A stretch of 64,000 nt of DNA from Stigonema ocellatum SAG 48.90 = DSM 106950 (GCA_016903675.1 JADQBA010000025.1:12301-76300); one strand, 5' to 3'; numbered from the stretch's first letter, positions 6,738 through 16,900 are shown. Program-made: numbers and translations. Notes: generated by a model from the sequence alone, not told the origin.

Positions 6738-8516
6738 TTAAGGATTTAAGCCCTTAAGGACAGGAGAACCAATAGCGCGGCGTTTTTGACCGATATAAGG
6801 GGTCACTTTGACCTGAACAGTGTCTAGTCGCCTCATGGCTGTTGTTTGCCGTAGCTTGCTGTTCAACGGACGGTTAGTCCGTGCCTGTTTGATACCAAGA
6901 GAATAAAACTTGTGACGATTAAAACCGCCGCAAATGTTGATCTTCTTAGCTACCTTTGCCCAAGCGCCCGACTTCAGCATGTCCGCTGGCTTTCTGAAGT
7001 AAGATGCAAGGGCTGTGGGTAATTTTTCAGTCCTACCCTGTCCGCGCCGCGCTATTACCAACGCTGCGCTTTCGCCAGAGTTAAGACTGTAAACCGCCAT
7101 ATACTTGGTGACACCAATCACGGAAGTATAGGCGGGGTGAATTTTGATGAGTTCTATCCCAGATTTTAAGCACTTAGATTCAATCATCTGGGTGAACTGG
7201 GAGTAAGCCATATTAGAAAGCATCCGTGCATACCTAGCACCTTTTTCCTTCATGGATGCTTTCTTTTGGGCAAAGTCTAAATCTTCAATAACAACAGGAA
7301 CGTTGTACTTAAGTGAGATTTTAACAACTTCGGATACAGCCTTTCCAATAATATCCTTGGTTTGTTTTGAGCGCTTATCCTGAACATTTGTTTTGATGGA
7401 ACCGTGGCGCTTCAAATTGCCGTGTCGGTCGATTAAAGTCCAATCAATGCTGCCAGGATTAAAGTCAATTCCTAGTGAGCCATTCTCCAGGCTTGTTGTG
7501 ATTACTGGGTCTATCGTCTCTATGGTTGCGTTGATGTAAACATTGCCGTCAAGACGAACAATTTCATAAGTAACAGGCAATGTACTACCGTTCCTAGAAG
7601 TCTCTACTTTCTGGATTTTTTTGGGTTGTACTGCTACCAATTCTGATGGTTCTGTACACGACAAATCTTCTACAACTTCTCTTGATTTTCCGGTTTTTCT
7701 CTTGACACGAGTTGATGTGCGGCGTACTGGTTCTATTGCTGCTTTTAACCACTCTTCCCCGTAGAGAAAAGCAATGTGATGCAGGGTGACAGTATTGCCA
7801 TATTTCTCTCTCAGACTTGGTGTCACAGTAATTGTTAGAGTATGATTTTCTGCATCATATCTAACTAACTGATTGCCTCCATGGTAGTTCTTTGAGCCTA
7901 TAAAAAATGAACTGTTAGAGCGGGATTCCCTCCAGTCTTCCAACCATTCTTCATGACTTGCATAACCGTTTTCTTCTAAAGAGTACTGCTTCTCAAATAA
8001 TTTGGCAGAACCAAAAGTGACGCTAAATTTACCTTCATCCCTTGACTCTTTCAGCTTCCCTATCTTCGCTTCAAGTTTGTTAATTTTCTGCTGCTTGTAG
8101 TGAATCTTTTTAGTTAGATTGCTGGCTGTTGATGTTTGTCCTGAATCCTGGGCTTTCTTGCGCTTAAACTCTAACTTCTTTATCGTCCTTCTCAGTTCCC
8201 TGATTCCGTGGTCGGACTCATCTATATAAAGGTCAACTAACTCTGATTGGGAGTCATAGGCAGCAGATGATTTGTTGTAAGCATTTCTTGCTTCTGTTGC
8301 TGATAAGGAGTAATTTTCTTCTAACTGCTTGCAGATGAAAGATTCTAGGTCACGCGCTTTTTTGTCTGTCTTGCCAATCTTGTTTCTCTCTGAATATCCC
8401 TTGCGGATTGCTTGTCCGAATATTGCTCCATACTCTTCTAAATACTCCAACGCCTGTTTATTCTCTGGCATCTTTTGAGCATTAAGAGCCAATGTTTGAA
8501 TCGTTACTACGGACAA
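6738..8516 (-). CDS. Large TnpB-like RuvC protein lacking the zinc finger
   Basis: About 592 aa using TTG at 8516; the sequence AAAGGAGGTGATTAGC just before it is a strong ribosome-binding site, while the GTG at 8525 lies inside that site. The N-terminal third is charged coiled coil (about residues 100-165). C-terminal RuvC-like motifs: LGIDFNPGSIDW (motif I Asp), VVIEDLDFAQKK (motif II Glu), then HPAYTSVIG and LNSGESAALVIARRG where canonical TnpB has a CxxC...CxxC ribbon and DxNAA. Cysteine pairs are absent. It shares these features and the block KGxxYARMLS with the protein at 48.2 kb. No tnpA is adjacent. Canonical TnpB is an RNA-guided nuclease; whether this variant cuts is unknown. Confidence 0.75.
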   Translation of the reverse strand: MSVVTIQTLALNAQKMPENKQALEYLEEYGAIFGQAIRKGYSERNKIGKTDKKARDLESFICKQLEENYSLSATEARNAYNKSSAAYDSQSELVDLYIDESDHGIRELRRTIKKLEFKRKKAQDSGQTSTASNLTKKIHYKQQKINKLEAKIGKLKESRDEGKFSVTFGSAKLFEKQYSLEENGYASHEEWLEDWRESRSNSSFFIGSKNYHGGNQLVRYDAENHTLTITVTPSLREKYGNTVTLHHIAFLYGEEWLKAAIEPVRRTSTRVKRKTGKSREVVEDLSCTEPSELVAVQPKKIQKVETSRNGSTLPVTYEIVRLDGNVYINATIETIDPVITTSLENGSLGIDFNPGSIDWTLIDRHGNLKRHGSIKTNVQDKRSKQTKDIIGKAVSEVVKISLKYNVPVVIEDLDFAQKKASMKEKGARYARMLSNMAYSQFTQMIESKCLKSGIELIKIHPAYTSVIGVTKYMAVYSLNSGESAALVIARRGQGRTEKLPTALASYFRKPADMLKSGAWAKVAKKINICGGFNRHKFYSLGIKQARTNRPLNSKLRQTTAMRRLDTVQVKVTPYIGQKRRAIGSPVLKGLNP

Positions 8517-8623
8517 GCTAATCACCTCCTTTTTTTGTGGTCTTTCTTCTGTATATTTCTATAATATAGTACTTGTCCTCTTCTCCGCGTGGAAATTTGC
8601 ACAATCTTTTTGGCACTTTTTTC

Positions 8624-8778
8624 GTAAGAATTCAGGACTCAGGACTCAGGACTCAGAATAGTCAAGGAAATGTTACTCCTCTGTTTGATTGTGAGGGTGC
8701 TTGAGTACATAAGTCGTCATTAAGGTACCTAATATCTTGATTATTCTGAATTTTGAATTCTGAGTCCTGAATTCTTAC
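8624..8778. repeat. MITE-like element with 19-bp perfect inverted ends
   Basis: GTAAGAATTCAGGACTCAG at 8624 and its exact reverse complement ending at 8778. The left end continues as a GGACTCA tandem repeat. 155 bp, no coding capacity, no target duplication recognised. Confidence 0.75.
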
Positions 8779-8845
8779 CTATTAACGTCGTGTTTGATGT
8801 GAATAACGACCGGAAGCGTTAAGTTGTTCGCACAAAGAGAAAATT

Positions 8846-8936
8846 AGCGCTCATGCTAAACCTGGGTTATTCTCAGCATAATCTTAAAATACTTAATTAT
8901 ACTTAAGATAACACAGGTTTAACTTGTGCAGCGCTC
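8846..8936. repeat. Small inverted-repeat element truncating an Hsp70 gene
   Basis: AGCGCTCATGCTAAACCTGG at the left is mirrored by AAGATAACACAGGTTTAAC...AGCGCT at the right (imperfect). The Hsp70-like reading frame on the minus strand loses family similarity exactly where this element starts. Confidence 0.6.
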
Positions 8937-9052
8937 ACCCGATCGCCTTCTGAGTTGGATAAAACTCTCGCTTGTCCTGTGTCTGGTTCCCAAATGGCGA
9001 TCGCTGAATTAGTTGTTCCTAAATCAATCCCTAAAACATCTATCTCACTCAC
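8903..9052 (-). pseudogene. Hsp70/DnaK-like N-terminal stub
   Basis: A 49-aa minus-strand frame starting at GTG 9052 reads SEIDVLGIDLGTTNSAIAIW and continues to SEGDRV, the first phosphate-binding loop of an Hsp70/actin-fold ATPase; full proteins exceed 500 aa. After SEGDRV the frame enters an inverted-repeat element and stops. A good ribosome-binding site (AAAGGGGGAG) precedes the GTG, 30 bp after the stop of the propeller gene, so it was once the last gene of the kinase-CHAT operon. Hsp70-like genes next to CHAT, kinase or von Willebrand modules are common in cyanobacteria. Now certainly non-functional as a chaperone. Confidence 0.8.
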
Positions 9053-9082
9053 CGTCTACTCCCCCTTTCAATTTTAGATTTT

Positions 9083-10948
9083 TTAGTATGTGTAGCAACT
9101 TAAACCACAAGGTGTACCTACCCATAATTTAGTCTCTTTATCTTCACCAGTGCTGATGGTCAGTGCTGTGACTCGATTTGCCCCTAAACCACTATTATGG
9201 ATATTAAATTCGTTTACCATTTTCCTGCTATTGCCCTGACTTAGCAGACAAAATAGCCCCCTATCTGTCCCAACCCATAAATTGCTATTGTTCTTATCCC
9301 ATACCAAGGCTGTTATGATTCGGTTCTCAAGCTCAGGTATTGGTTCCCACTTGTCAACATTACCGATGTATAATCCCTGACTTGTACCCACCCAAACCTG
9401 TTCCAACTCATCTCTATTAATTGCTAGTAGCGAGCGAATTTCTGCACTGCCTAAACTACCAGTAATTGGAGTCAGTCGTTTTGTATCAGTTTTATAGAAC
9501 AACAATCCGGCTGAAGTACCTAGCCAAATATGGTCTGTAACAGCTTGGGTAATTGCTTGCAGCCATCCCCTCACGGGTAGTTCCACTCGTATCCAACCTG
9601 AATCTTTGTACTGATAAAGACCATCTAACCCAACTGCCCAGTAATGACTGCTTCCAGCAGTTAGGGTTAAAATCGGTTCAGAAATATTGGGCGCAGTTTG
9701 CAGTTCGTTCTGCTGTTTTAAGCCATGTAAACCGCTACTCCAACTCGCAACCCAAACAGTTTCTTGGTCAAGACTTGTGATGATAGCCCGGATATCTTGG
9801 CTTGCAAGTCGTCCATAGCGCCGCCAACTTTCGGTAAATAAGTCATATCGAAATAAACCTAGTGCCGTCCCAATCCATAAAATAGAACGGTCTGCAAATT
9901 GCTGTACTGACAGTGCTTGCACTAAAATGCTGAAAGTGGGTGGAGATTTTTCGCGGGAAGCTAACCCAATGACATCAGGGGGATTGTCTGTTAAGTGCAA
10001 AAGTATTTGTTTGTTCTCTCCGCGTAACAGTCCATCATGAGTCCCAATCCATACTTGATCGTCTCTACCTGCTAACAGACTGGTAATAGGAGCATTAAAT
10101 GGCTTTTCTGTCAAGGGTGTCCAACCAGTTTCCGTTGCTAAACCCACCTGTCCCCCACAGGCTGCCCAAACTCCTTGCGGATGGGGATCTAGGGCAGTAA
10201 CTTCACTAGTATACGTAGTATCAATTTTTTGCAGTTTGTTCGTCGTTAGGTCAATGCGTACCAGTCCGCGAAAAGTGCCTAACCACAGGTTTTTACCCTG
10301 ACGAGCTAGCGTAAGAACATCGGGCTGTACACTGTCGCTAAAACGTATCCAACTAGAATTTTTGTAATTATAAACACCTTGAGCATTGCACAGCCAAATA
10401 TCATTTTCGTTGGCGATCGCCATTACTCTGGGAGGAAAACCAGCAGGGGGTAATTCGATAACGGGTTTGCGATCTGGAGTGTTGATAGCATAAATACCGC
10501 TAGCAGTTCCAGCCCAAAGTTTACCAGTAGAATCCAGGGTTAAACAACTTACCTTTACCTCCCCCAGGATGCGGTAAGGTCGCCAAGTATCATTTTTTAG
10601 ATAATAAATCCCAAATAGTTCGTGAGCAGCCCAAACTTGACCTGCACCATCTACAGTAACTGCTAACACTGAGTTACCTGGCAAACCATGTTCGCTGGCG
10701 TATCTAACAAATCGGTTTAATTCCAGCTTCCAGTTGAGTATACCACCTCCAGTCGCCAACCATAAATTTTCCTGTGTTGGGTCAAAAGCTAAGTGACGGA
10801 CATGGCGCTGACTTACCAAGTTACGCCATTCTATAAATGCTTTATCGCTGGGTTGTTCTTGTTGCGGTGCAGCATCAGCAACGGGGATGGGCAAATCTTC
10901 TGCCCCTACTGGTACTGGTAAATCAAGTTGGTAGTCTTTACTACTCAT
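9083..10948 (-). CDS. Beta-propeller (Reg_prop-type) protein
   Basis: 621 aa made of about 11-13 blades with a repeating signature (L/V/I)W(V/L/A/I)GT..GL: for example LWAGTASGIYAI, LWLGTFRGLVRI, VWIGTHDGLLRG, LWIGTALGLFRY, IWLGTSAGLLFY, VWVGTSQGLYIG, LWVGTDRGLFCL and LWVGTPCGLSCY. These resemble two-component-regulator propeller repeats (PF07494), which form ligand- or protein-binding propellers. No signal peptide or membrane segment is seen, so it is probably cytosolic. The start overlaps the coiled-coil gene by 8 bp, showing translational coupling. In this operon it is a plausible sensor or scaffold, or a substrate platform for the CHAT peptidase; this is inference. Confidence 0.8.
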   Translation of the reverse strand: MSSKDYQLDLPVPVGAEDLPIPVADAAPQQEQPSDKAFIEWRNLVSQRHVRHLAFDPTQENLWLATGGGILNWKLELNRFVRYASEHGLPGNSVLAVTVDGAGQVWAAHELFGIYYLKNDTWRPYRILGEVKVSCLTLDSTGKLWAGTASGIYAINTPDRKPVIELPPAGFPPRVMAIANENDIWLCNAQGVYNYKNSSWIRFSDSVQPDVLTLARQGKNLWLGTFRGLVRIDLTTNKLQKIDTTYTSEVTALDPHPQGVWAACGGQVGLATETGWTPLTEKPFNAPITSLLAGRDDQVWIGTHDGLLRGENKQILLHLTDNPPDVIGLASREKSPPTFSILVQALSVQQFADRSILWIGTALGLFRYDLFTESWRRYGRLASQDIRAIITSLDQETVWVASWSSGLHGLKQQNELQTAPNISEPILTLTAGSSHYWAVGLDGLYQYKDSGWIRVELPVRGWLQAITQAVTDHIWLGTSAGLLFYKTDTKRLTPITGSLGSAEIRSLLAINRDELEQVWVGTSQGLYIGNVDKWEPIPELENRIITALVWDKNNSNLWVGTDRGLFCLLSQGNSRKMVNEFNIHNSGLGANRVTALTISTGEDKETKLWVGTPCGLSCYTY

Positions 10949-11780
10949 AATCTGTTAGTGCTGGTGAGTCCACTGCTGTAGACGGGTTTCCCGTCGCAGG
11001 TAAGTGGTGAACCCGAAGGGTGATACGCCCCCACTCCTCTTTTAATTTATCCAACTCAGCTTGTAATTCGTAATTCTGGTCTTGCTGCTGTTCAATACAT
11101 TGATTGAGAAAATTATGCCAGTGTTTTTGACTTTTTTGGTGTTGCTGCCAAAGTCCGTAACGTTTATCCTGATGCAAACGTTCTGTTGCTTGATTTAAAT
11201 TTTGTAGCTGTCGGTTTAACGCGCCCTCCCAAATCTTCAGACGTTGGTACTGCTGTGTCAAGTTTTCTTGGGAGTTACGAGTTGTCCAAACAACTCCCCA
11301 AGGTAATTCTTCTAAAACATCGGCTAAACTGGCGGTAGCGTCACTGCATAAACCCTGGAGATTAGCGAGTAATTCTGCATCCTCAGCGTTGACATCAGGA
11401 TCTAATAACCGAAAAATATGCTCCAATAAAATATCTTTATCAATCCCTTCTGGGTCTTTTTGGGTAGATTCTGTTGTTTGTTCTTCCTTGTAAAGAAAAT
11501 TGTCGTTTCCTACATCCATCTGTTGGGTGTCGTCTTCATCCTGGGTGAAACGTTGAATTTGGCTACGAAGGGAGGAAATTTCTGCTTGTAAGCGCATCGA
11601 CTGGCGACGTAATGCACCAACTACCGCCTGAAATTCGTTGTAAGCTGCGGCGAGATTTGCTTCCAATGGTGCAATTGTTTCCCGTGCAGTAGTAATGGAA
11701 GAACGCAGTTGTTGCAGTTGCGTCAGTAAGTGATCTAATTCTGCTTGGGTAATTGCTGAGGTAGATGGGTAGTTTATCAT
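10941..11780 (-). CDS. Coiled-coil protein of unknown function
   Basis: 279 aa. N-terminal coiled coil (about residues 10-90, with ITQAELDHLLTQLQQLRSS), a helical acidic middle (EHIFRLLDPDVNAEDAELLANLQG) and a C-terminal coiled coil (about 175-255, rich in Gln). No catalytic motif recognised. It starts at 11780, where the stop of the preceding CHAT gene (TGATG) overlaps, and its end overlaps the propeller gene; position inside the operon implies a structural or adaptor role with the CHAT and propeller proteins. A name cannot be assigned. Confidence 0.7.
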   Translation of the reverse strand: MINYPSTSAITQAELDHLLTQLQQLRSSITTARETIAPLEANLAAAYNEFQAVVGALRRQSMRLQAEISSLRSQIQRFTQDEDDTQQMDVGNDNFLYKEEQTTESTQKDPEGIDKDILLEHIFRLLDPDVNAEDAELLANLQGLCSDATASLADVLEELPWGVVWTTRNSQENLTQQYQRLKIWEGALNRQLQNLNQATERLHQDKRYGLWQQHQKSQKHWHNFLNQCIEQQQDQNYELQAELDKLKEEWGRITLRVHHLPATGNPSTAVDSPALTDYE

Positions 11781-12550
11781 CAGGCGACACCTACTGTAGC
11801 CAGGGGTTGAGTTAGTCGATAGTAAGGTGGACTATAAAGACCATAGGCCAGACCTAAAGGATTATTGTACTCCTCTATAAAATATCTACGAGTAGCTTGT
11901 AGGGCTTCCCCGATGGTCATTTGTTTATCTATGAAAAAAGTATAAAATTGTTGAGCAAACGCCGCAGCAAAACGGTCGGGAACGGGACAAGCGGTTGCAA
12001 TGACCAAAAAGAAAAAGGTACAAGCCCCTAAATTTATTTATGGAAGATAAAAAAATGTATTTCGAGACGCATAGCGCAAGAAATACTACGTCCTTGCTAC
12101 AGAAGCTCTTAAATTTATTTATGGGGTTCCTACCTTAGATTTTGACTTTTGACTTTTGACTTCCCCGAAGGGGCTGACCGCCTCAGCACCCCGCTTGATA
12201 AACATTTGGGGTAAGTTAAAAGTTTTGCGTAATGCATCAGTACCACCTGCTGACTGACAGGCATTTAGAAAAACTAATGGTTGGCACTGAAATGGTTTAT
12301 CTTCTTTTACCAAAATGAAAGATATAGCCCCTAATTTAATCACTAAAGGTTCGCCTTCTTGTCCTTCATCCTTTAACAGAGAAAATAGCAGGGTATCTAC
12401 ATCTAGTTCTTCTGACAGACAATGACATGCAAAATGCAGAATATTATGGTTAGCTTCTATGAAATAATCAAGTAGGTTTTGTCCACTTTCAATCCCTCTC
12501 CCTGTATTGTTCCTAACATTACACTTATCCAAATGTGTATAAATTACCAT
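11780..12550 (-). pseudogene. Broken CHAT-domain peptidase gene (second copy)
   Basis: Two fragments of one CHAT domain. The upstream part (12550-12180) has ANHNILHFACHC with the catalytic His and FLNACQSAGG with the catalytic Cys; the downstream part (12003-11780) starts at VIATACPVPDRFAAAFAQQF and ends like the neighbouring intact CHAT protein (NNPLGLAYGLYSP). They are split after AEAV by a 174-bp insertion (12006-12179) carrying a stop. The N-terminal ~200 residues found in the intact copy are missing. The gene therefore arose by partial duplication of the CHAT gene at 12720-13943 and then decayed. The 75-aa downstream piece might still be translated and would couple to the coiled-coil gene. 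Confidence 0.85.
12006..12179. repeat. 174-bp insertion in CHAT gene with 5-bp duplication
   Basis: The direct repeat TGACC (12001-12005 and 12175-12179) flanks it. Contents: a GTCAAAA tandem repeat (minus strand) and two copies of AAATTTATTTATGG. Length is a multiple of three but it carries an in-frame TAA on the gene strand. Confidence 0.7.
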
Positions 12551-12562
12551 CTACCAATTAAT

Positions 12563-12716
12563 GGCGTTGCTGAATTGAAGTATGAAATGAAAGAATTGGG
12601 TATTTTAAAACTCCTTCTCTTTGCGACTTTGCGCGGCAGTTCAGATCGCCGGAGGCCGGCGCTCTGCCTGCCTTGACTTTGCGTGAGGCAAATTCATACC
12701 GTGATTCAGCAACGCC
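12563..12716. repeat. MITE, second copy of the GGCGTTGCTGAAT family, 8-bp target duplication
   Basis: Ends GGCGTTGCTGAAT and its inverse; flanking direct repeats CAATTAAT at 12555-12562 and 12717-12724. It separates the intact and broken CHAT genes. The right duplication overlaps the stop of the intact gene. Confidence 0.85.
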
Positions 12717-12719
12717 CAA

Positions 12720-13943
12720 TTAATTAATTAATTTTACCAAAACAGGTTGCTGTCTCACTCGATAACCTGCCGGACTATAAACCCCATAAGCCAACCCCAA
12801 CGGATTATTAAACTCCTTCAAAAAATACCACCTCGTCGCCCTTAGAGCCTCCCCAATACTCATAATCTTAACCACTTTCTCCCCACTTATTTCATCCTCC
12901 ACCACCATCCCCCGCAGAAAAAACTCATAAAACACCTTCGCAAACGCCGCCGCGAACATATCCGGTACAGGACAAGCTGTAGCAATGACCGCCGCAGCAC
13001 CATGCTGAATAAACACCTTGGGTAAATTGAAAGTCCTCCGTAACTCATCCGCACCCCCAGCCGACTGACAAGCATTAAGAAACACCAACGGCTGACAGAG
13101 AAATTTCCCCTCGCGCAACAAAAATTTGTAAGTTTCCAACTCTAGCACCAAACCATTTTCTACAATCTCCTCATCTTGAATAAAAGAAATCAGTAGTTTA
13201 TCCCCTAACTTACTTTCCTTACAATGGCAAGCAAAATGCAACATATTGTGGCTAGCTTTGTAAAGATACTTAAGCAAATCATCGCCCAAGGGATCGCTGG
13301 ATTTACCATTTGTCAAATTGCAAGCTTTCCCCAGCAAGGTGAAGCGGTCTTTTGCTGTCACCCTCACCAACCTTTCAATTTCTGGTCTTTCCTTTTTATG
13401 AGCATGAAGCAACCTATGATGCAAGCAAAATAACATATCTGAAGGTTGGGCTTGCTCCAAGACATAATCTGTGATATCTTTTTCTGGGTTGAGAATCCGA
13501 GCCGGGGTGTAATGCATTCCCCAAAACATTTCAGGATTTCCCTGTTCGTAGTCCTCCTCACTACCCTCAAACAAAACCTCCCAAGGAAAGGGCATAACTT
13601 CAGAAACAAAGGTGGGAGCTACATTTTCATTCAAGCGACTGGTGAGGATTTTATTTGGTCTATCTTCACCAAAAAATGCTTGGTAAGCTATCCGTCCCCA
13701 TTCAGCTAATTTGATTAAATATTGATGGCACAAACCCGCGTCTAGTGCGAGGCTTTTTTCTTTATTAAGAGTTATTCTTAAAGCATCAAAACAATCTAAA
13801 ATTTCTTCTGTCAGTACTTCCAAAACTTTATTATCAGGTTTAGGAAAGCGCCACCGGCCAATTGAGTAGTAATCTTTATCTATAAGAATTTCTAAGCAAG
13901 AACTAGCCAAATTTACACCAACTGAACTACTAACTCCTCTCAT
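12720..13943 (-). CDS. CHAT-domain cysteine peptidase
   Basis: 407 aa. The C-terminal CHAT (caspase HetF associated with TPRs, clan CD) domain has the catalytic His in HNMLHFACHC (about residue 234) and catalytic Cys in VFLNACQSAGG (about 291), followed by the conserved GAAAVIATACPVPD and GEALRATRWYF. The N-terminal ~170 residues (FPWEVLFEG strand included) form the lead-in of the CHAT fold. No signal or membrane segment. ATG at 13943 overlaps the stop of the kinase gene by 4 bp, so it is translated in step with it. CHAT peptidases act as regulated proteases in cell-death, differentiation (HetF) and immune settings; the target here is unknown, and the coiled-coil or propeller proteins are candidates. 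Confidence 0.85.
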   Translation of the reverse strand: MRGVSSSVGVNLASSCLEILIDKDYYSIGRWRFPKPDNKVLEVLTEEILDCFDALRITLNKEKSLALDAGLCHQYLIKLAEWGRIAYQAFFGEDRPNKILTSRLNENVAPTFVSEVMPFPWEVLFEGSEEDYEQGNPEMFWGMHYTPARILNPEKDITDYVLEQAQPSDMLFCLHHRLLHAHKKERPEIERLVRVTAKDRFTLLGKACNLTNGKSSDPLGDDLLKYLYKASHNMLHFACHCKESKLGDKLLISFIQDEEIVENGLVLELETYKFLLREGKFLCQPLVFLNACQSAGGADELRRTFNLPKVFIQHGAAAVIATACPVPDMFAAAFAKVFYEFFLRGMVVEDEISGEKVVKIMSIGEALRATRWYFLKEFNNPLGLAYGVYSPAGYRVRQQPVLVKLIN

Positions 13944-16900
13944 TGCGCCTCACCGCCTCGCTCCGTTACACTTTGTTTTTGTCTCTGCGGCCTTTTCCTT
14001 TGTCTAGGTTGTGAATAGTTTGGAAGGAAAGAAGGACCGACTTTTAATGAAAAACGTAAACCGTGAACGGGTTCCATCCCATCCTCAAAGTGAACTTGGA
14101 CTAAGACTGTTTCACCTTCCATCTCAGCAGGAACAGTAAGCGTAAACCAACCTAAATAATCTCCGGTAGCTGTGCGTGTCATAACTATGGAATCATCAGG
14201 AGTGACCTGTAATCCGGACGTGACAATAAAAACACGTAAATCATCAAAAGTTAAATCTTCAGCCACCTCCATCAACCGATTCTCGTACCATACAGGAGGG
14301 GTACGGCGCAGGCTAACGCGAAACCTTACTGTGCTTCCTGGGGGTACTGGATCGTCGATTTCTTGACCTATAGGTTCCACGACTGCATAGCCCTGTCCCT
14401 GCACAGGTCGGTAAGGACGCGCCATTGGGTCACCAAATAATACATAAGCCAGCCAGTCTAAGGATTCCGGTACAACGGTTTTAGCCAGTCTGCGAGCCGT
14501 TTGGAACGCCACACCCAAAGTTTGCCCTGCCCAAATACTGTGATAAAAAGCACTAACAAAAGCTGCTTCCACATTCGGTTGCACTGCCCAGAGGGAACCA
14601 ACAAAGGCGCTACAACCTGCTCTGACAAAGGTAGAAGCCCAGGTTTGCTCTAATGCTGTTAATTCTGGTTGCCCTGCATTTAGATAACTTAAAGATACAA
14701 GGGGATGATTGCGACGCAGGCTCAGTTTGGCTGGTTGCACCTCACGCTCAATGTCTTCAATATTGCTACTGCTATTAACCCGCACTGGCGCATCCTGGCG
14801 GTTTGTTGTGTCTACATATTGACCATAGCGAATTAAATGCAAGCCACGTATTGATTCAAACAAAGTCATATCATTAAATACACCAGCTTGCATGGGAATT
14901 GGGGGTGGAGCGCCTGATGAGTGCAAAAGCTCAGTCCAAAGTTCAGGTTGTTCCACACTGGCATAATGGGCAACATTGACCGCACCCACAGGAAACTCAT
15001 AGGGTCGTGCTTTTTCTAACTCCCAAAGCCACCGCCCGATAATAAAGCGATCGCCTAAAAATTTTTGCCCATCATGCAACAGTTCCCAAGGAAACCAAGC
15101 ATCCTGATCAGCTAATATCAGTAAAGTGAAAGGGTGGTTTAAGCTGGCTATAGTGCGAAAGGTATTTTGCAGTTCTTCTGGGAGTAAGGATTGAAACAGG
15201 TACTGACCGAGGGAAACAAGGCGAGAACGAAAATCTCCAGGAAGGCTACTTGCTGCTTCCTCAAGGGTAGTTTTTAATAATGAGTGCGATCGCTCGACCC
15301 ACTTAGCAGATAAAGACTGTGAATTGTGGTCAACGTCATCCGCAAATAGCAGGCGTGGTTGGTAGCTATCGATGTGGAAATTTAAAGTACACGCGGAGAT
15401 ATCTGCTTTCCAAGCAGTACGCACTTGGAGAATGAAATCTGGTTGAGGGACAGGGCGCGATCGGGCGGCGATGAGTGGGCGTAGTTCTGTTTCCTCGAAT
15501 GCAGTAACTTCTACTTCGGTTTCAAGAGTTGTTTTATAGGTATCGCCACAGTAAAGTTCTGCTTTGATTTTTGTTTTGCCTGGGCGCAAAGCGGTAAGAT
15601 TAAAACTTGCAGTTTGAGTTATGTTGGTGGTATCGGGGTCGAGGGGTAGGCTTGTGGTGTTGTCACCGTTAAATTCAAAGCCGGGGGCTGTGAGAAAAAT
15701 GTTAAGTTCGCTGCCAATAGTATGACTATGGGAAATTTGAATTGTATAAGTTTCTGTTTGGGTGATTTCTGCTTGGTTGAGATTGACTGCTATTTCTATC
15801 TCTTCACCAAGATTAATCGTTTCTTGAGGAATAGTCACTGAAACGTTATAAGCTACTCCCGTTTCCAGAAGCAGCATTTGGTAAGCACTTGCGTAAGCTT
15901 GATATGCAGTTTCGTCTACAAATGCAAAAATAACCTTTTTTAACAGAGTGCCCTGTTTTAAGTGATGGGTAACGGCTTTCAAAACCTTTGGTGCTAAATC
16001 ATCTGGGTGAAATCCCGCAGCACCAGATCCCACTGAGGGAAAAGCTATTGTCTGAACATCGCTCAGGCTATCCGCCTTGGCTAAAGCAGCAGAGACTCCC
16101 CGTACTATACTCGCAGTTGTGTGCGAACCTTCATTCTCTTCTGTGGGTGTATGTATTATGTAGTGCGCTAGTAAAGAACCAGCATCAGTAAGGAATACTT
16201 CACCCGACCTTAGAGGTGGTTGATTCCGCAATGCTTCGTATAGCTTGGAGCCTAGCCTTTGAAAAAATTGCAAACTAATAGCCCCACCATAACGCACGTT
16301 TAAGCCTGTGGGATTTACTAAGGCATCTACATCTAGATCCAGTAGATCTCCTTTGACAAATTCGATGCGTGTAAGTGCCTCATCACGGGAGATAACTTGG
16401 GGTTGAGGGAAACTACTCCCTTCCCGGTGTAAGATTACCGATCTTCTTTCTCTTCTTTCTTCGTGTCCTTCGCGTCTTCGCGGTTTATTAAATAGGTAAT
16501 CTTCGGGCGGTTCGGGAGTAGTAAACTGGAGTTCTCTTACTAATTGACGTACTCTCTCATTAGGGTTATTTTGAAGTGGTGCTAGTAATTCAAGAACACG
16601 ATTACTTTCCAATTTGCTTACTGCTTGGATAACTTTTGTCAGTGCTTCTAAATGCTTTTGTTCATCTGGAATTTGCTGCGCTGTTGCTAACGCTCGGTCA
16701 AAGTGTTCTTCCTGAATATAAGTCTGAACGATCTCATATACTTTCTCTGGTGTTTGTAGAATAGTTACAGGTGATAGTGTTGGCTGTCTTACAGGCGATA
16801 ATGTTGATGTTTCTGCTATTTCTGTTGCTGGATTTGAGTTTTCTTGCTTCTGTCTAAAAAATCTCTGTACCCATCGCCCAATAAATTGAACAGGATTTTC

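Noticed and set aside
6738..8516. Cas12k of a CRISPR-associated transposon
   Set aside because: No Tn7-like genes (tnsB, tnsC, tniQ), no CRISPR array, and the sequence shares its motifs with the IS607-linked protein at 48.2 kb rather than being recognisable Cas12k.
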